A stretch of DNA of 64,000 nucleotides from an uncultured Flavobacteriales bacterium (GTDB taxonomy: Bacteria > Bacteroidota > Bacteroidia > Flavobacteriales > Crocinitomicaceae). Location of the stretch: positions 62,001-126,000 of the forward strand of contig CAMLRS010000005.1 of assembly GCA_946482515.1 (NCBI GenBank). The letters run 5' to 3'. Below, piece by piece: positions 18,210-27,354 of the stretch. Below the pieces are notes generated by a model. It searched no databases. It worked only from the letters and a program-made list of their open reading frames with translations, and was not told the origin of the DNA. Both the position numbers and the translations under genes were made by a program. Numbering within the stretch: position 1 is the first letter of the stretch; the number at the start of each line of letters is the position of its first letter.

Positions 18210-18302
18210 ATGCCAAGCGGTAAGAAAAGAAAAAGACATAAAATGGCGACGCACAAGCGTAAGAAAAGACTAAGAAAAAACCGTCATAAGAAGAAGAAAT
18301 AA
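18210..18302 (+). CDS. 30-residue, extremely basic protein (AURKAIP1/COX24-like, possible ribosomal protein)
   Basis: A 93-base gene: ATG at 18210, TAA at 18300-18302. About two thirds of its residues are Lys, Arg or His. The pattern KKRKRHKMATHKRKKRLRK resembles the short AURKAIP1/COX24 domain of bacterial bS22 and mitochondrial mS38 ribosomal proteins, so a place on the ribosome is the best guess. I recall near-identical tiny proteins in many Bacteroidota between an HU gene and the ribonuclease G gene, though I cannot search for them here. A Bacteroidota-specific ribosomal protein or RNA chaperone are alternatives. It lies 86 bases before rng. Confidence 0.8.
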   Translation: MPSGKKRKRHKMATHKRKKRLRKNRHKKKK

Positions 18303-18374
18303 GATTCTTCTGAAAGAGTTCAGAGAGCTTAGCGGACATCCCGTCTGCTAAGTTTTTCTGTTTTAGTCACTTTC

Positions 18375-18382
18375 TAATTTCG
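18375..18382 (+). promoter_or_regulatory. probable -7 promoter box of rng
   Basis: TAATTTCG differs from TAnnTTTG in one base. Its G is 6 bases before the GTG start at 18388, the same spacing as in the other leaderless candidates. Confidence 0.4.
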
Positions 18383-18387
18383 TTTTC

Positions 18388-19935
18388 GTGAGTTTAGAAC
18401 TAGTTGTAGACAGCCGCCCCGGCGGAGTCTGGCTTGCTCTTCTGCGCGATGGTAAATTGGTAGAATTACACGAGGAACAGGGAAATACCGACTTCGCAGT
18501 TGGGGATATTTACCTCGGAAAGGTGCGAAAAGTCGTTCCCAGCCTCAATGCCGCCTTTGTTGACGTAGGCTACGAGAAGGATGCTTTCCTGCATTACCTT
18601 GACCTCGGGCCACAGTTTCAATCACTGGATAAATTCACCAGAGATACCCTGCATAAGAAGCAGAATGTCGCCGATTTGTTGTATTTCAAACCGGAAAAAG
18701 ACATTCCGAAAGATGGGAAAATAGGAGACATCATCTCCACATCGGCTCCCATCCTCGTCCAGGTCGCTAAAGAACCGATTTCAAGCAAAGGGCCACGTTT
18801 GTGCTCCGAGCTGACACTGGCAGGAAGGTACCTCGTGCTGGTGCCCTTTTCTGATAAAATTTCCATTTCCCAGAAGATCAAATCGCCCGAAGAGCGCGAA
18901 CGTCTCAGGGATCTGATGAACGACATTAAGCCGAAAAACTTCGGTGTGATTATTCGCACCGTGGCGGCTACCAAAAAAGTAGAAGCACTCGACCAGGATC
19001 TCCGCAACCTGATGGAGAAATGGAAGACCATGCACACCAACCTGCGACAGGCAACACCGCCGCGTCGCGTTTTGGGTGAGATCGATAAGACTTCTTCCAT
19101 TCTGCGCGACCTGCTGAATGCTGATTTTACCAATATCCATGTCAACGATGAAAAGTTGGTAGCGGAACTGAAAGAATACATCAGCGGCATCGCTCCCGGA
19201 AGGGAAAAGATCCTGAAGCTGTACGACGGAAAGCTCGGCATTTTTGAGCGTTTTAGTGTCAATAAGCAGATCAAGACCATGTTCGGTAAGAAAGTACCGT
19301 TGCCAAGCGGCGGCTACCTCATCATCGAACACACCGAAGCCATGCACGTGGTAGACGTAAACAGCGGTAACCGCAAAGGTGCCGACGGACAGGAATCGAA
19401 CGCCATGGCCACGAACCTTGAGGCTGCGGAAGAGATTGCCCGTGTGCTCCAGCTGCGCGATATGGGCGGCATCGTGTGCATCGACTTTATCGATATGCAC
19501 GACAAGGAGAACAACAAGATCCTGTTCGAGAAGCTGAAGGAAGCCATGAAAGGCGACCGCGCCAAGCACAACATCCTGCCACCGTCGAAATTCGGTGTGG
19601 TAGAGATCACCCGCCAGCGCGTGCGTCCGGAAACGGATATCAACACTTCCGAAACATGCCCTACATGTAACGGAACCGGTGAGATCCAGGCGTCTATTCT
19701 CTTCGCCGAAGAGATCGAGAACAACCTGCATTACCTGCTGCACGATCGTCGCGAGAAAAAGCTCGTATTGCAAGTGCATCCGTACCTGGAAGCGTACTTC
19801 AAGAACGGCTTGCTTTCCCGTCAGCGGAAATGGTTCCTCAAGTACAAAAAATGGATCGAGGTTCGCGGGGTGACAACGCATCACCTGCTGCAATACTCCT
19901 TCCTTGATGGAAATAATAACGAAATTGCTCTCTGA
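18388..19935 (+). CDS. rng: ribonuclease G (RNase E/G family)
   Basis: 515 residues, the size of RNase G without the RNase E scaffold tail. N-terminal [26 protein letters not shown], an S1-like domain ([31 protein letters not shown]), the catalytic acidic residues in MHVVDVNSG and CIDFIDM, and the Zn-link CPTCNGTGE. It trims 16S rRNA and decays mRNA. The start codon is GTG. It overlaps recX by one base (TGATG), so the two are translated together. Confidence 0.96.
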   Translation: MSLELVVDSRPGGVWLALLRDGKLVELHEEQGNTDFAVGDIYLGKVRKVVPSLNAAFVDVGYEKDAFLHYLDLGPQFQSLDKFTRDTLHKKQNVADLLYFKPEKDIPKDGKIGDIISTSAPILVQVAKEPISSKGPRLCSELTLAGRYLVLVPFSDKISISQKIKSPEERERLRDLMNDIKPKNFGVIIRTVAATKKVEALDQDLRNLMEKWKTMHTNLRQATPPRRVLGEIDKTSSILRDLLNADFTNIHVNDEKLVAELKEYISGIAPGREKILKLYDGKLGIFERFSVNKQIKTMFGKKVPLPSGGYLIIEHTEAMHVVDVNSGNRKGADGQESNAMATNLEAAEEIARVLQLRDMGGIVCIDFIDMHDKENNKILFEKLKEAMKGDRAKHNILPPSKFGVVEITRQRVRPETDINTSETCPTCNGTGEIQASILFAEEIENNLHYLLHDRREKKLVLQVHPYLEAYFKNGLLSRQRKWFLKYKKWIEVRGVTTHHLLQYSFLDGNNNEIAL

Positions 19936-20411
19936 TGTCAGGGGGCAATTTTTCTTTTCTGGAAGCCAAAGCGAAGATCGAGGCTTACTGCGCCTACCAG
20001 GAACGTTGTCATTCGGAAGTAACGAATAAGCTGCTGCAATGGGGCATGAGCATGGAGCAGAAAGACCAGCTGGTGGCTCATTTGATTTCCGAGCGCTACC
20101 TCGATGAAGAGCGTTTCGCCGAAGCGTATTGTTCCGGCAAGCTGCGGATCAAGCATTGGGGACGACTGAAGATCATCCAGGGACTGAAAGCGAAATTCGT
20201 GAGTGAAGTTTCCATCAAGCGCGCGCTCAAAACCATCGACGGCGACGAATACTACGCCATTCTGCTCAAAGAAACCGAAAAGAAGCTCCGGGATTTACAG
20301 CGCATCAGCGATCCGTGGGAAAAGCGCGTGAAACTACAGCGTTATTTAGCCGGGAAGGGTTTTGAGTTTGATCTTATTCAAGACGCCATAGGCGAATTAT
20401 CAATGCGCTAA
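19935..20411 (+). CDS. recX: regulatory protein RecX
   Basis: 158 residues of the three-helix-repeat RecX family: [58 protein letters not shown], and a third repeat to the end. RecX limits RecA filament growth. It starts in the rng stop codon; recA itself is not in the window. Confidence 0.88.
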   Translation: MSGGNFSFLEAKAKIEAYCAYQERCHSEVTNKLLQWGMSMEQKDQLVAHLISERYLDEERFAEAYCSGKLRIKHWGRLKIIQGLKAKFVSEVSIKRALKTIDGDEYYAILLKETEKKLRDLQRISDPWEKRVKLQRYLAGKGFEFDLIQDAIGELSMR

Positions 20412-20416
20412 TTATG

Positions 20417-20443
20417 AATTATCAAGGGTTTCCCTTTATAATT
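20417..20443. repeat. family A hairpin, convergent terminator of recX and the LVIVD-type gene
   Basis: AATTATCAAGGG (20417-20428) pairs with CCCTTTATAATT (20432-20443) around TTT; outer AT-rich words continue to about 20465. It is nearly the same hairpin as at 12962-12991. Confidence 0.7.
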
Positions 20444-20466
20444 GATCATTCATAATTTATAATTCT

Positions 20467-21858
20467 TCAAAGAACCACAATCTTCAACGCCTCATCCACC
20501 GTTTCCCCAAGGTAATTCTGATAGCTCACACGCAATTGATACATGCCTGTCGCCGGATGCTCGCTCAGTAAGAGGTAATTGCTTTCACTGACTTCGCCCG
20601 AAAGTACCATACGACCGGCGTGATCGAAGAGCTTCCAGGAAAAATCCGTTACATCATTCGGTAATCGTACGACAGCCGTAGCACCTTCTGAAAGCGGATT
20701 TGGATAGAGAACGCTTACTTCATCGTCTTTCGCCGGACCGAACACATTGCGATCGAATCCCAGTACGAATAAACCGTATTGCCTGTCAGAAGCGAGGATT
20801 CTTCCTGAAGGCAGCAGTGTATACAAGCCCCAGTTGCCGTGCATTTTGAAGAAGTGCTCCTTGGGATAGGTATCGTAATGCGCGATTTCCAACGGTGGGC
20901 TGTAACGCAGGTCGAACACGCGGAATCCTTCGTTGTAATAAGCTACGAAAGCGAACGTATCGGTACACATGATGTTGTGCGGAACCGAGCCATTTTGGTA
21001 GTTCGTTCCGAAAAGCTGCCGGATGGTGATGGATGTGCCGTCGAACGAACACTTTTTCACGCGTTTGCCGTTCGTTTCATCGGCAAAAACATAGGTAGTT
21101 CCCGATGGTGACAGCCAGCCCTGGTGATTGTAGCCCTGATCTTCGTAGAAGGTTTTGGAATCGAGGTAATTCGGATCGGTAGGATCGCCGGCGAAATCGT
21201 AAACGCGCAAACCGTCGAAGCCGCAGTTCAGGATGGCTTTTCCGTCTCGGACATAGATATCATGCACTTCGGGAATATCGTCCGGGCCAGCCCACAATTC
21301 CATGGGATTCAACGGATCGGTAATCGAAAACACTTTCATGGCCGATTCGATCGTCGACGTTTCCGAAGTAGAGCGGTGAATGCAGGAATATAGGTGCGCC
21401 AGGTTCGTATCGATGAAAATGTTGTGGACGCGACCGAATTTCACCGTGTCTTCTTTTGCCAGGTGAACGGAATCGGGCAGGTAACTCAGATCGATGATCT
21501 GCAGGCTGCTCACACCTTCGTCGCAAACGGCGTAGAGGTAGTTTTGATAAACCGCGTAATCCCGGTGACTGACAGAGTAATGCGAAAATCGTCCTTTGAT
21601 AAATCCTTTCGGAGTGAGCTCGTTCTCCGGCGTGATTGCGAAAATGTGCGTTCCTTCGGTTGAACCGGCTACGGCGTATTCCATGTCCTGCCAGACAAAG
21701 CCGAAGCAATCGCTGTAACGGACCTCGGATGTGCTGGTTATCAGTGAATCTTCGCTCCAATGGGCGAGCAGCTCCATATTCAGCGACGATTGTGCGCTCA
21801 CTTTCACCGAAGGAAACAATAACAGGTACAGAAAAAACGTTGTCAGACGCAGCCGCAT
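20467..21858 (-). CDS. secreted beta-propeller (LVIVD-type) protein with T9SS sorting domain
   Basis: 463 residues. A signal peptide (MRLRLTTFFLYLLLFPSVKVSAQ) is followed by repeats such as SLQIIDLSYL, MKVFSITDPLNPMEL, GLRVYDFAGDPTD and GFRVFDLRYSPPLEIA, typical of LVIVD/choice-of-anchor-B propellers. The last ~80 residues (VSVLYPNPLSEG ... WKLFDHAGRMVLSGEV ... GMYQLRVSY) form a Por/type A sorting domain, so it should be exported by the type IX system and attached to the surface or released. Function unknown beyond that. ATG 21858 lies 5 bases after its -7 box, which rules out the upstream in-frame starts. Confidence 0.85.
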   Translation of the reverse strand: MRLRLTTFFLYLLLFPSVKVSAQSSLNMELLAHWSEDSLITSTSEVRYSDCFGFVWQDMEYAVAGSTEGTHIFAITPENELTPKGFIKGRFSHYSVSHRDYAVYQNYLYAVCDEGVSSLQIIDLSYLPDSVHLAKEDTVKFGRVHNIFIDTNLAHLYSCIHRSTSETSTIESAMKVFSITDPLNPMELWAGPDDIPEVHDIYVRDGKAILNCGFDGLRVYDFAGDPTDPNYLDSKTFYEDQGYNHQGWLSPSGTTYVFADETNGKRVKKCSFDGTSITIRQLFGTNYQNGSVPHNIMCTDTFAFVAYYNEGFRVFDLRYSPPLEIAHYDTYPKEHFFKMHGNWGLYTLLPSGRILASDRQYGLFVLGFDRNVFGPAKDDEVSVLYPNPLSEGATAVVRLPNDVTDFSWKLFDHAGRMVLSGEVSESNYLLLSEHPATGMYQLRVSYQNYLGETVDEALKIVVL

Positions 21859-21862
21859 GAAA

Positions 21863-21870
21863 CAAAAATA
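21863..21870 (-). promoter_or_regulatory. -7 promoter box of the LVIVD-type gene
   Basis: TATTTTTG on the minus strand; its G is 5 bases before the ATG at 21858, predicting a leaderless mRNA. Confidence 0.55.
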
Positions 21871-21951
21871 CAAAATCGCTGCCGCTGTTGCACAGTGGCT
21901 GAGCGAAACCGATATTTCAGTAATTTAGCGGCTGTAATTCAAAAAACAACC

Positions 21952-22662
21952 GTGAGCGCTATCGTCATCATACCAACTTACAACGAACGTGAAAATGTCG
22001 GGAGGATGTTGGATGCCGTGTTAGCGCTGGGCTCCGTTTTCAATATTCTTGTCGTTGACGACGCTTCGCCGGATGGAACGGCACAGATCGTTCGCGAGGC
22101 CATGGAACGCCATCCGGACCGCATCTTTTTGCAGGAACGTTCCGGAAAGCTGGGATTGGGAACAGCTTACATTCACGGGTTCAAATGGGCGCTTCGCGAA
22201 CAATACGATTATATTTTCGAAATGGATTGTGACTTTTCGCACGATCCGAAAGACCTGCCGCGCTTGCTGGAGGCTTGTTCCCGACCGGGCGTTGGCCTGA
22301 GCATAGGCTCGCGCTACTGCAAAGGCGGACATGTGAAAAACTGGCCGATCGGTCGCATTATGCTGTCGTATTTCGCCTCGGTGTATGTGCGCATGATCCT
22401 GTTCCTCGGGATTGCCGATACCACGGCCGGTTTTATGTGTTACAAGCGTGAGGCGCTGGAATCCATCAACCTCGATGCGATCCATTTCAAAGGCTATGCT
22501 TTCCAGATCGAAATGAAATACGCCGTGAAGCGCAAAGGATTCAAGATCATCGAAGTGCCGATTACGTTCATCGACCGGCAATACGGCGAATCGAAAATGT
22601 CGACCAGCATTTTTAAAGAAGCACTCTGGGGCGTCTGGAAAATGCGGAAAATCAAGGTATAA
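21952..22662 (+). CDS. GT2 glycosyltransferase, polyprenol-phosphate mannose synthase (DPM1-like)
   Basis: 236 residues. The GT2 core is clear: AIVIIPTYNERENVGRML, LVVDDASPDGT, GLGTAYIHGFKWALREQYDYIFEMDCDFSHDPKDL (nucleotide-binding and DxD-like motifs), IGSRYCKGGHVKNWP, and TTAGFMCYKREAL. Such enzymes attach a sugar, often mannose, to a polyprenyl phosphate for later use by GT-C enzymes. GTG at 21952 is the likely start; another in-frame GTG lies at 21895 in the opposite promoter region. It overlaps the dihydroorotase gene by one base. Confidence 0.88.
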   Translation: MSAIVIIPTYNERENVGRMLDAVLALGSVFNILVVDDASPDGTAQIVREAMERHPDRIFLQERSGKLGLGTAYIHGFKWALREQYDYIFEMDCDFSHDPKDLPRLLEACSRPGVGLSIGSRYCKGGHVKNWPIGRIMLSYFASVYVRMILFLGIADTTAGFMCYKREALESINLDAIHFKGYAFQIEMKYAVKRKGFKIIEVPITFIDRQYGESKMSTSIFKEALWGVWKMRKIKV

Positions 22663-24002
22663 TGAAAAAGCTGATACTGAAGGAAGCAACATTGGTCAAC
22701 GAAGGAACAGAGCGCGTGACCGATGTGCTGATCGAAAACGGGCGCATCTCAAAGATCGGTTCCGGACTTTCGGAAGCAGGAAACGTGGAAGAGCGCAATT
22801 GTGCGGGCTTGTTGCTGTTTCCGGGTTGTATCGACGACCAGGTGCATTTCCGCGAGCCGGGATTGACGCACAAAGGCAACATCGCAAGCGAATCGCGCGC
22901 GGCTGTGGCAGGCGGAATCACTTCCTTTATGGAAATGCCGAATACCGTTCCCAATACGCTGACGCAGGAGTTGTTGCAGGATAAATACGACATCGCCCGC
23001 CAGACTGCTTTTGCGAACTATTCCTTTTTCATGGGCGCTTCCAACGACAACCTGGAAGAAGTGCTGAAAACCGATGCGCAGAACGTTTGCGGCGTGAAAG
23101 TCTTCATGGGCTCATCGACCGGAAACATGCTGGTGGACCAGGAAGCGACGCTCGATCGTTTGTTTGCCGAAGTACCGATGCTGATCGCTACGCATTGCGA
23201 AGACGAAGCGACCATCCGCAAGAATCTGGAAATTTACAAAGAGCGCTACGGCAACGACATTCCGATGTCGGCCCATCCATTGATTCGCAGCGCCGAAGCG
23301 TGCTACCTGTCATCGTCGAAAGCGGTGGAACTGGCGAAAAAACACAATACGCGACTGCATATCCTGCATATTTCGACCGGAATTGAAACGAGCTTGTTTC
23401 GCAACGACATTCCGCTCGAGCAAAAACGCATTACGGCTGAAGCTTGTGTACACCATTTGTGGTTCACCGACGCCGATTACGACAAAAAAGGCTCACTGAT
23501 CAAATGGAACCCGGCGGTGAAAATGGCAGCTGATCGCTCCGAGATCTGGGAAGCGCTGCTCGATAACCGCATCGACGTTATCGCGACCGATCATGCGCCG
23601 CATACGAAAGAAGAAAAAAACCGTGGTTACCTGGATGCGCCTTCCGGTGGTCCGTTGGTACAGCACGCTTTGCTTGCTATGCTCGAAGCCAGCGCAGAAG
23701 GTAAAATTCCGCGCGTTCGTGTAGCGGAGAAAATGGCTCACGCCGTAGCAACCTGCTTCCAGCTGCAGGACCGCGGTTTTATCCGTGAAGGTTATTTTGC
23801 CGACCTGGTACTGGTCAATCCGCAGGCTGAAACGGTGGTAACACCTGAATCGTTGTTCTACAACTGTGGATGGTCGCCGTTTGAAGGAACGCGTTTCCGC
23901 AGCCGCATCGAAACGACTTATGTAAACGGAATTCCGGTTTATGAACACGGTCAGCCGTGTGTTTACCGCGAAGCCGGTATGCGCTTAACATTCAACCGAT
24001 GA
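22662..24002 (+). CDS. pyrC: dihydroorotase
   Basis: 446 residues of the amidohydrolase superfamily (class I dihydroorotase type). Metal ligands and motifs are visible: DDQVHFREPGLTHKG, the carbamylated lysine region NVCGVKVFMGSSTGNM, THCEDEATI, LHILHISTG, and IATDHAPHTKEEK. It closes the dihydroorotate ring in pyrimidine synthesis; an allantoinase-like role is less likely. The ATG overlaps the stop of the glycosyltransferase, and its own stop overlaps the next ATG (ATGA), so the three genes form a tight operon. Confidence 0.9.
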   Translation: MKKLILKEATLVNEGTERVTDVLIENGRISKIGSGLSEAGNVEERNCAGLLLFPGCIDDQVHFREPGLTHKGNIASESRAAVAGGITSFMEMPNTVPNTLTQELLQDKYDIARQTAFANYSFFMGASNDNLEEVLKTDAQNVCGVKVFMGSSTGNMLVDQEATLDRLFAEVPMLIATHCEDEATIRKNLEIYKERYGNDIPMSAHPLIRSAEACYLSSSKAVELAKKHNTRLHILHISTGIETSLFRNDIPLEQKRITAEACVHHLWFTDADYDKKGSLIKWNPAVKMAADRSEIWEALLDNRIDVIATDHAPHTKEEKNRGYLDAPSGGPLVQHALLAMLEASAEGKIPRVRVAEKMAHAVATCFQLQDRGFIREGYFADLVLVNPQAETVVTPESLFYNCGWSPFEGTRFRSRIETTYVNGIPVYEHGQPCVYREAGMRLTFNR

Positions 24003-24409
24003 GGTTCTTTGCCTTTGTGCTGGTTATGGTGCTGTCCGGTTGTTCTTCTCACATTCAAAAACCGGATGCTCCCGACGATCTGATCGGGCGCGATTCCATG
24101 GTCACTATCCTGCGCGAGCTCGTTGTACTGGAAGCCCATGTAGAGCTGCGTTACCAGCAGGTACAGAATTACCAGAAACTCATGACAGCTTCCGGGAAAG
24201 CCTGTTTAAAGCATTTTCATGTAACGCCTGAACGCTTTGGAAGATCTTACGATTATTACGTTTCCCGCCAGCAGGAATTGCAAAGCATTTATTCCGAAGT
24301 ACTGGATTCGCTCAACCGCGAAGTGAACCAGTTGCAGGCAGAAGGCATTCGGGACGTTGATACCGCAGCTACAGGCCCGGATGTGGTGAAGCCTTTCGAG
24401 GATGATTGA
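23999..24409 (+). CDS. DUF4296 lipoprotein
   Basis: 136 residues. Lipoprotein signal MRFFAFVLVMVLSGC (Cys15), then a short helical domain (DSMVTILRELVVLEAHVELRYQQV ... FGRSYDYYVSRQQELQSIYSEVLDSLN) that fits DUF4296. No function is established. ATG 23999 overlaps the dihydroorotase stop codon by three bases. The glycosyltransferase-dihydroorotase-DUF4296 order is, to my knowledge, common in this phylum. Confidence 0.82.
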   Translation: MRFFAFVLVMVLSGCSSHIQKPDAPDDLIGRDSMVTILRELVVLEAHVELRYQQVQNYQKLMTASGKACLKHFHVTPERFGRSYDYYVSRQQELQSIYSEVLDSLNREVNQLQAEGIRDVDTAATGPDVVKPFEDD

Positions 24410-24481
24410 TTTTTGAGGTTGGATGTTTGATGGTCATTTCACTTTACCAGCGAATAACTCTGCGGTGAAAACACCAGAACT

Positions 24482-25228
24482 TCAGTAATACATCGGGTAA
24501 TACCTTTCCGGGACTTTGAGCTCGTTTTCACCGACAGCAAAACCATCCATGTTATGTGACCGAAGTGGTTTTTGAATCCATTCCTTGTAACCTGTTTGCT
24601 CTGTCTTTCGCTCGGTGTCTTCACATTCCTGTGTTTCTTTTCGCCAGATGACTTTTCCGGTCGAAAAATTGTAATCCAGCGTTTCCCATTCATTGCATTC
24701 CGTTCCGTAGCCTATCGTTGTGCCGATGAGCTTCCAGTTGTCGTTCTGATAGCGGTACCGGTGGGTGTAATGCCATTTCTGCATGCTTCCACCATAATGA
24801 CAAATCACGATGCTCCCGCGTTTGACTTCGACGTATTCGAATGGATCGCCCATCATGCCACCGTGTTGGTCGGAAAGCAGTGGTCCGATGGATGTATGCC
24901 ACAATTCCCACTGGGTTTTTCCTGCCTTGTAGATGCGCAGCTCGCGCTCCATTCCAATACTTCCTTCTCTTGGAGTAGTGTAGACGATCACTTTTTCGGG
25001 AATACCGTCGCCGTCGAGATCGCCTTCTGCTTTTCCATCTTCTTTATAGCCTTTGATTGCAACGACCTCGGGAAGTGCAACAGGAACGGAAGCCTGAACA
25101 GGCTCCTGGTCAGATGTAACGGTGTCGGCTTGCGAAATTTCTTCTGCCGGAAGCGGCTTTTTTGCTTCGGGATCGTTGCCGCATGAGAGCAACAACAAGA
25201 GTACAGTGAGGAAAAGCAGCAGTTTCAT
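24482..25228 (-). CDS. predicted lipoprotein with DxDxDG motif, function unknown
   Basis: 248 residues. Lipobox LLSC (Cys16), a Ser/Thr/Glu-rich linker to about residue 55, then GDLDGDGIPEKVIVYT, which resembles an FG-GAP/EF-hand-like calcium loop, and a C-terminal domain rich in Tyr and Trp (QKWHYTHRYRYQNDNWKLIG). It is 6 bases behind the AHSA1-like gene and likely shares its promoter. I do not recognise the family. Confidence 0.75.
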   Translation of the reverse strand: MKLLLFLTVLLLLLSCGNDPEAKKPLPAEEISQADTVTSDQEPVQASVPVALPEVVAIKGYKEDGKAEGDLDGDGIPEKVIVYTTPREGSIGMERELRIYKAGKTQWELWHTSIGPLLSDQHGGMMGDPFEYVEVKRGSIVICHYGGSMQKWHYTHRYRYQNDNWKLIGTTIGYGTECNEWETLDYNFSTGKVIWRKETQECEDTERKTEQTGYKEWIQKPLRSHNMDGFAVGENELKVPERYYPMYY

Positions 25229-25234
25229 AGGGTT

Positions 25235-25729
25235 CTAGTTATTGACCATAGGAGACAGGCGCTCGTCTTTATTGCGAAGATCGAGACCGCCTTCATAAAC
25301 TGATTTCAGATTGAGCAGATAGAAAGCCCAGCCGGTTGCACATCCCAGCCGAATGTTACGTTTGGAAGCATCATCGGTTGGAATGTTGTTCTGTGTGAGC
25401 TCGACCATCGTATAATCATGTTGTTCAGACAACCGAACGCGAACCAGGCATTCGCCCGCAAACGTAAAAGCAAACGTATCTTTTCCATTCGCTTCCACGA
25501 TCTTTCCGTTTTCGGTAACGTCATACAGGAACCATTCCCAGGCATAGTGATCGCCAACAGCAACCGATTCGTTCCGGGCGACTTCACGGTCATCCGCTTT
25601 CGTATACCTTGCCGCTTCGAGGAACCAGCGCTCGATTTCCGATGGAACGGTCCAGGCCCTGTAGATCGTTTCAAGATTGCTTTTCACCGCAATCCGCTTC
25701 GTGAAGGCTGTCCAGTCAAAGTCCTGCAT
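25235..25729 (-). CDS. SRPBCC/AHSA1-like (START fold) protein
   Basis: 164 residues. FTKRIAVKSNLETIYRAWTVPSEIERWFLEAARYT, VGDHYAWEWF, NGKDTFAFTFAG and the C-terminal GWAFYLLNLKSVYEGGLDLR fit the AHSA1/SRPBCC domain, which binds small hydrophobic ligands. The physiological role is unknown. A one-mismatch -7 box (TATCTTGG, minus strand, 25743-25750) lies 14 bases upstream of the ATG. Confidence 0.82.
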   Translation of the reverse strand: MQDFDWTAFTKRIAVKSNLETIYRAWTVPSEIERWFLEAARYTKADDREVARNESVAVGDHYAWEWFLYDVTENGKIVEANGKDTFAFTFAGECLVRVRLSEQHDYTMVELTQNNIPTDDASKRNIRLGCATGWAFYLLNLKSVYEGGLDLRNKDERLSPMVNN

Positions 25730-25769
25730 CGTTTTTTACCTCCCAAGATAGGAAACTTCGTCATAACTC

Positions 25770-25835
25770 TGAAACTCAGAACCGATCAACTCTGAAACTC
25801 ATCAACTTCTAACTAATAACTTCCAAACTAACAAA
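25770..25835. repeat. AACTC-rich word repeat (family D)
   Basis: The tract holds ACTCTGAAACTCAG, CAACTCTGAAACTCAT and CTTCTAACTAATAACTTCC, the same words as at 32690-32790, 46811-46950, 58385-58510 and 58950-59045. It lies just upstream of the symporter promoter. Confidence 0.6.
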
Positions 25836-25840
25836 AACTG

Positions 25841-25848
25841 TACATTTG
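25841..25848 (+). promoter_or_regulatory. -7 promoter box of the sodium/solute symporter gene
   Basis: TACATTTG is an exact TAnnTTTG match; its G is 6 bases before the ATG at 25854 (leaderless prediction). Confidence 0.6.
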
Positions 25849-25853
25849 TTCCC

Positions 25854-27353
25854 ATGACCCCAGCACTTGTTTCAACAATTCTCATCGTCTATTTCGGTGC
25901 GCTGATCCTGATGGCATACCTGACCTCGCGCAAGGCAGACACTACGACTTTTTTTACCGGAAACCGCCAGAGCCCCTGGTATCTTGTGGCTTTTGGTATG
26001 ATTGGAACGTCGCTTTCGGGCGTTACGTTTATTTCCGTTCCCGGAAAAGTATATACCGAAAGTATGGCCTATTTCCAGGTCGTGCTTGGCTACATTCTCG
26101 GTTACCTCGTTATCGCCAAAGTGCTCATGCCGCTGTATTACCGCATGAACCTGATTTCGATCTACGAATACCTGCTGCAGCGATTCGGCAAGGTGAGCTA
26201 CAAAACCGGTGCGGCGTTTTTCATTTTGTCGCGCACGCTGGGATCGGCCATGCGCCTCTACCTGGCAACGGTCGTACTGCAATTGTTCCTCTTCGATGGT
26301 TTGGGTGTTCCTTACTGGGCAACGGCCTGTACAACGGTTGCGCTGATCTGGGTCTACACGTTCAAAGGTGGCATTAAAACGATCGTTTATACGGATGCGT
26401 TTCAGACGATTTTCCTGGTAGGCTCAGTGATTCTTTGTGTGATCGTGATCGCCAACGCGCTGGATGTCGATTTCGCCAGCTTGTATGAGCGCATTTCCCT
26501 GACCGCTTCTTCGGCCGGCGACAGCATGACCAAGGTCTTCTTCTTCGACGATCCGGATTCCAAGCTCTACTTTCCGAAGCAGTTTTTCGGCGGAATGTTC
26601 ATTGCCATTGCGATGACGGGGCTCGATCAGGACCTGATGCAGAAAAACCTGACGTGCAAAAGCATTGGCGACGCGCAGAAAAATATGTATTCCTTCACGA
26701 CGATTCTCGTGATCTGCAATTTCCTGTTCCTGTTGCTGGGTGGCGCGATGTATGTATTCGCTTACCAGAAAGGCGTCGATCTTCCGGTGAAAACCGATCA
26801 CGTTTTCCCAACACTGGCTTTCGGCGAATTCGGCACCTGGGCAGGCATTTTCTTCCTCCTGGGAATCACTGCTTCTTCTTATGCATCGGCCGATAGCGCG
26901 CTCACAGCCCTCACAACCGGCTTCTGCATCGATTTCCTGAACTTCCACAAGCGGGAGGAAAAACAGAAACGTCGTTACAAGCTCTTCGTTCACATCGGAT
27001 TCTCGCTGATCTTTTTGATCGTCAGCCTGATCATGAAAGCCGTCGACAGTCAGGACCTCATCGATATGGTGTTAACCGTCGCGGCGTATACGTATGGTCC
27101 GTTGCTCGGGCTGTTTTTCTTCGGCATCCTGACCAAACGCTCGCTGAACGATGTGCTCGTACCCATCATCTGTGTGCTGGCTCCTGCAATTTGCTACGTT
27201 TTGTCGACCAATTCCAAAGCATGGCTGGGCGGCTACCAGTTCAGCTACGAGCTGCTCATCGTGAACGGCTTGCTCACATTTGGTGGCTTGTGGCTTATTT
27301 CAAAAAAAGCAGCCGACGTTTCACCAGATCCTTCACTTTCAATTCAGAGCTGA
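25854..27353 (+). CDS. sodium:solute symporter
   Basis: 499 residues with about 13 membrane helices. The family signature region FTGNRQSPWYLVAFGMIGTSLSGVTFISVPG, then GGIKTIVYTDAFQTIFL and ASSYASADSALTALTTGFCIDFL, place it in the SSS family (sugar, amino acid or carboxylate symport with Na+). The substrate cannot be read from sequence alone. It is followed after one base by the GlmU-like gene. Confidence 0.92.
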   Translation: MTPALVSTILIVYFGALILMAYLTSRKADTTTFFTGNRQSPWYLVAFGMIGTSLSGVTFISVPGKVYTESMAYFQVVLGYILGYLVIAKVLMPLYYRMNLISIYEYLLQRFGKVSYKTGAAFFILSRTLGSAMRLYLATVVLQLFLFDGLGVPYWATACTTVALIWVYTFKGGIKTIVYTDAFQTIFLVGSVILCVIVIANALDVDFASLYERISLTASSAGDSMTKVFFFDDPDSKLYFPKQFFGGMFIAIAMTGLDQDLMQKNLTCKSIGDAQKNMYSFTTILVICNFLFLLLGGAMYVFAYQKGVDLPVKTDHVFPTLAFGEFGTWAGIFFLLGITASSYASADSALTALTTGFCIDFLNFHKREEKQKRRYKLFVHIGFSLIFLIVSLIMKAVDSQDLIDMVLTVAAYTYGPLLGLFFFGILTKRSLNDVLVPIICVLAPAICYVLSTNSKAWLGGYQFSYELLIVNGLLTFGGLWLISKKAADVSPDPSLSIQS

Positions 27354-27354
27354 T

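Noticed and set aside
18781..19893. 370-codon minus-strand open frame opposite rng
   Set aside because: Antisense shadow of ribonuclease G; composition rich in Val, Phe and His without domain features.
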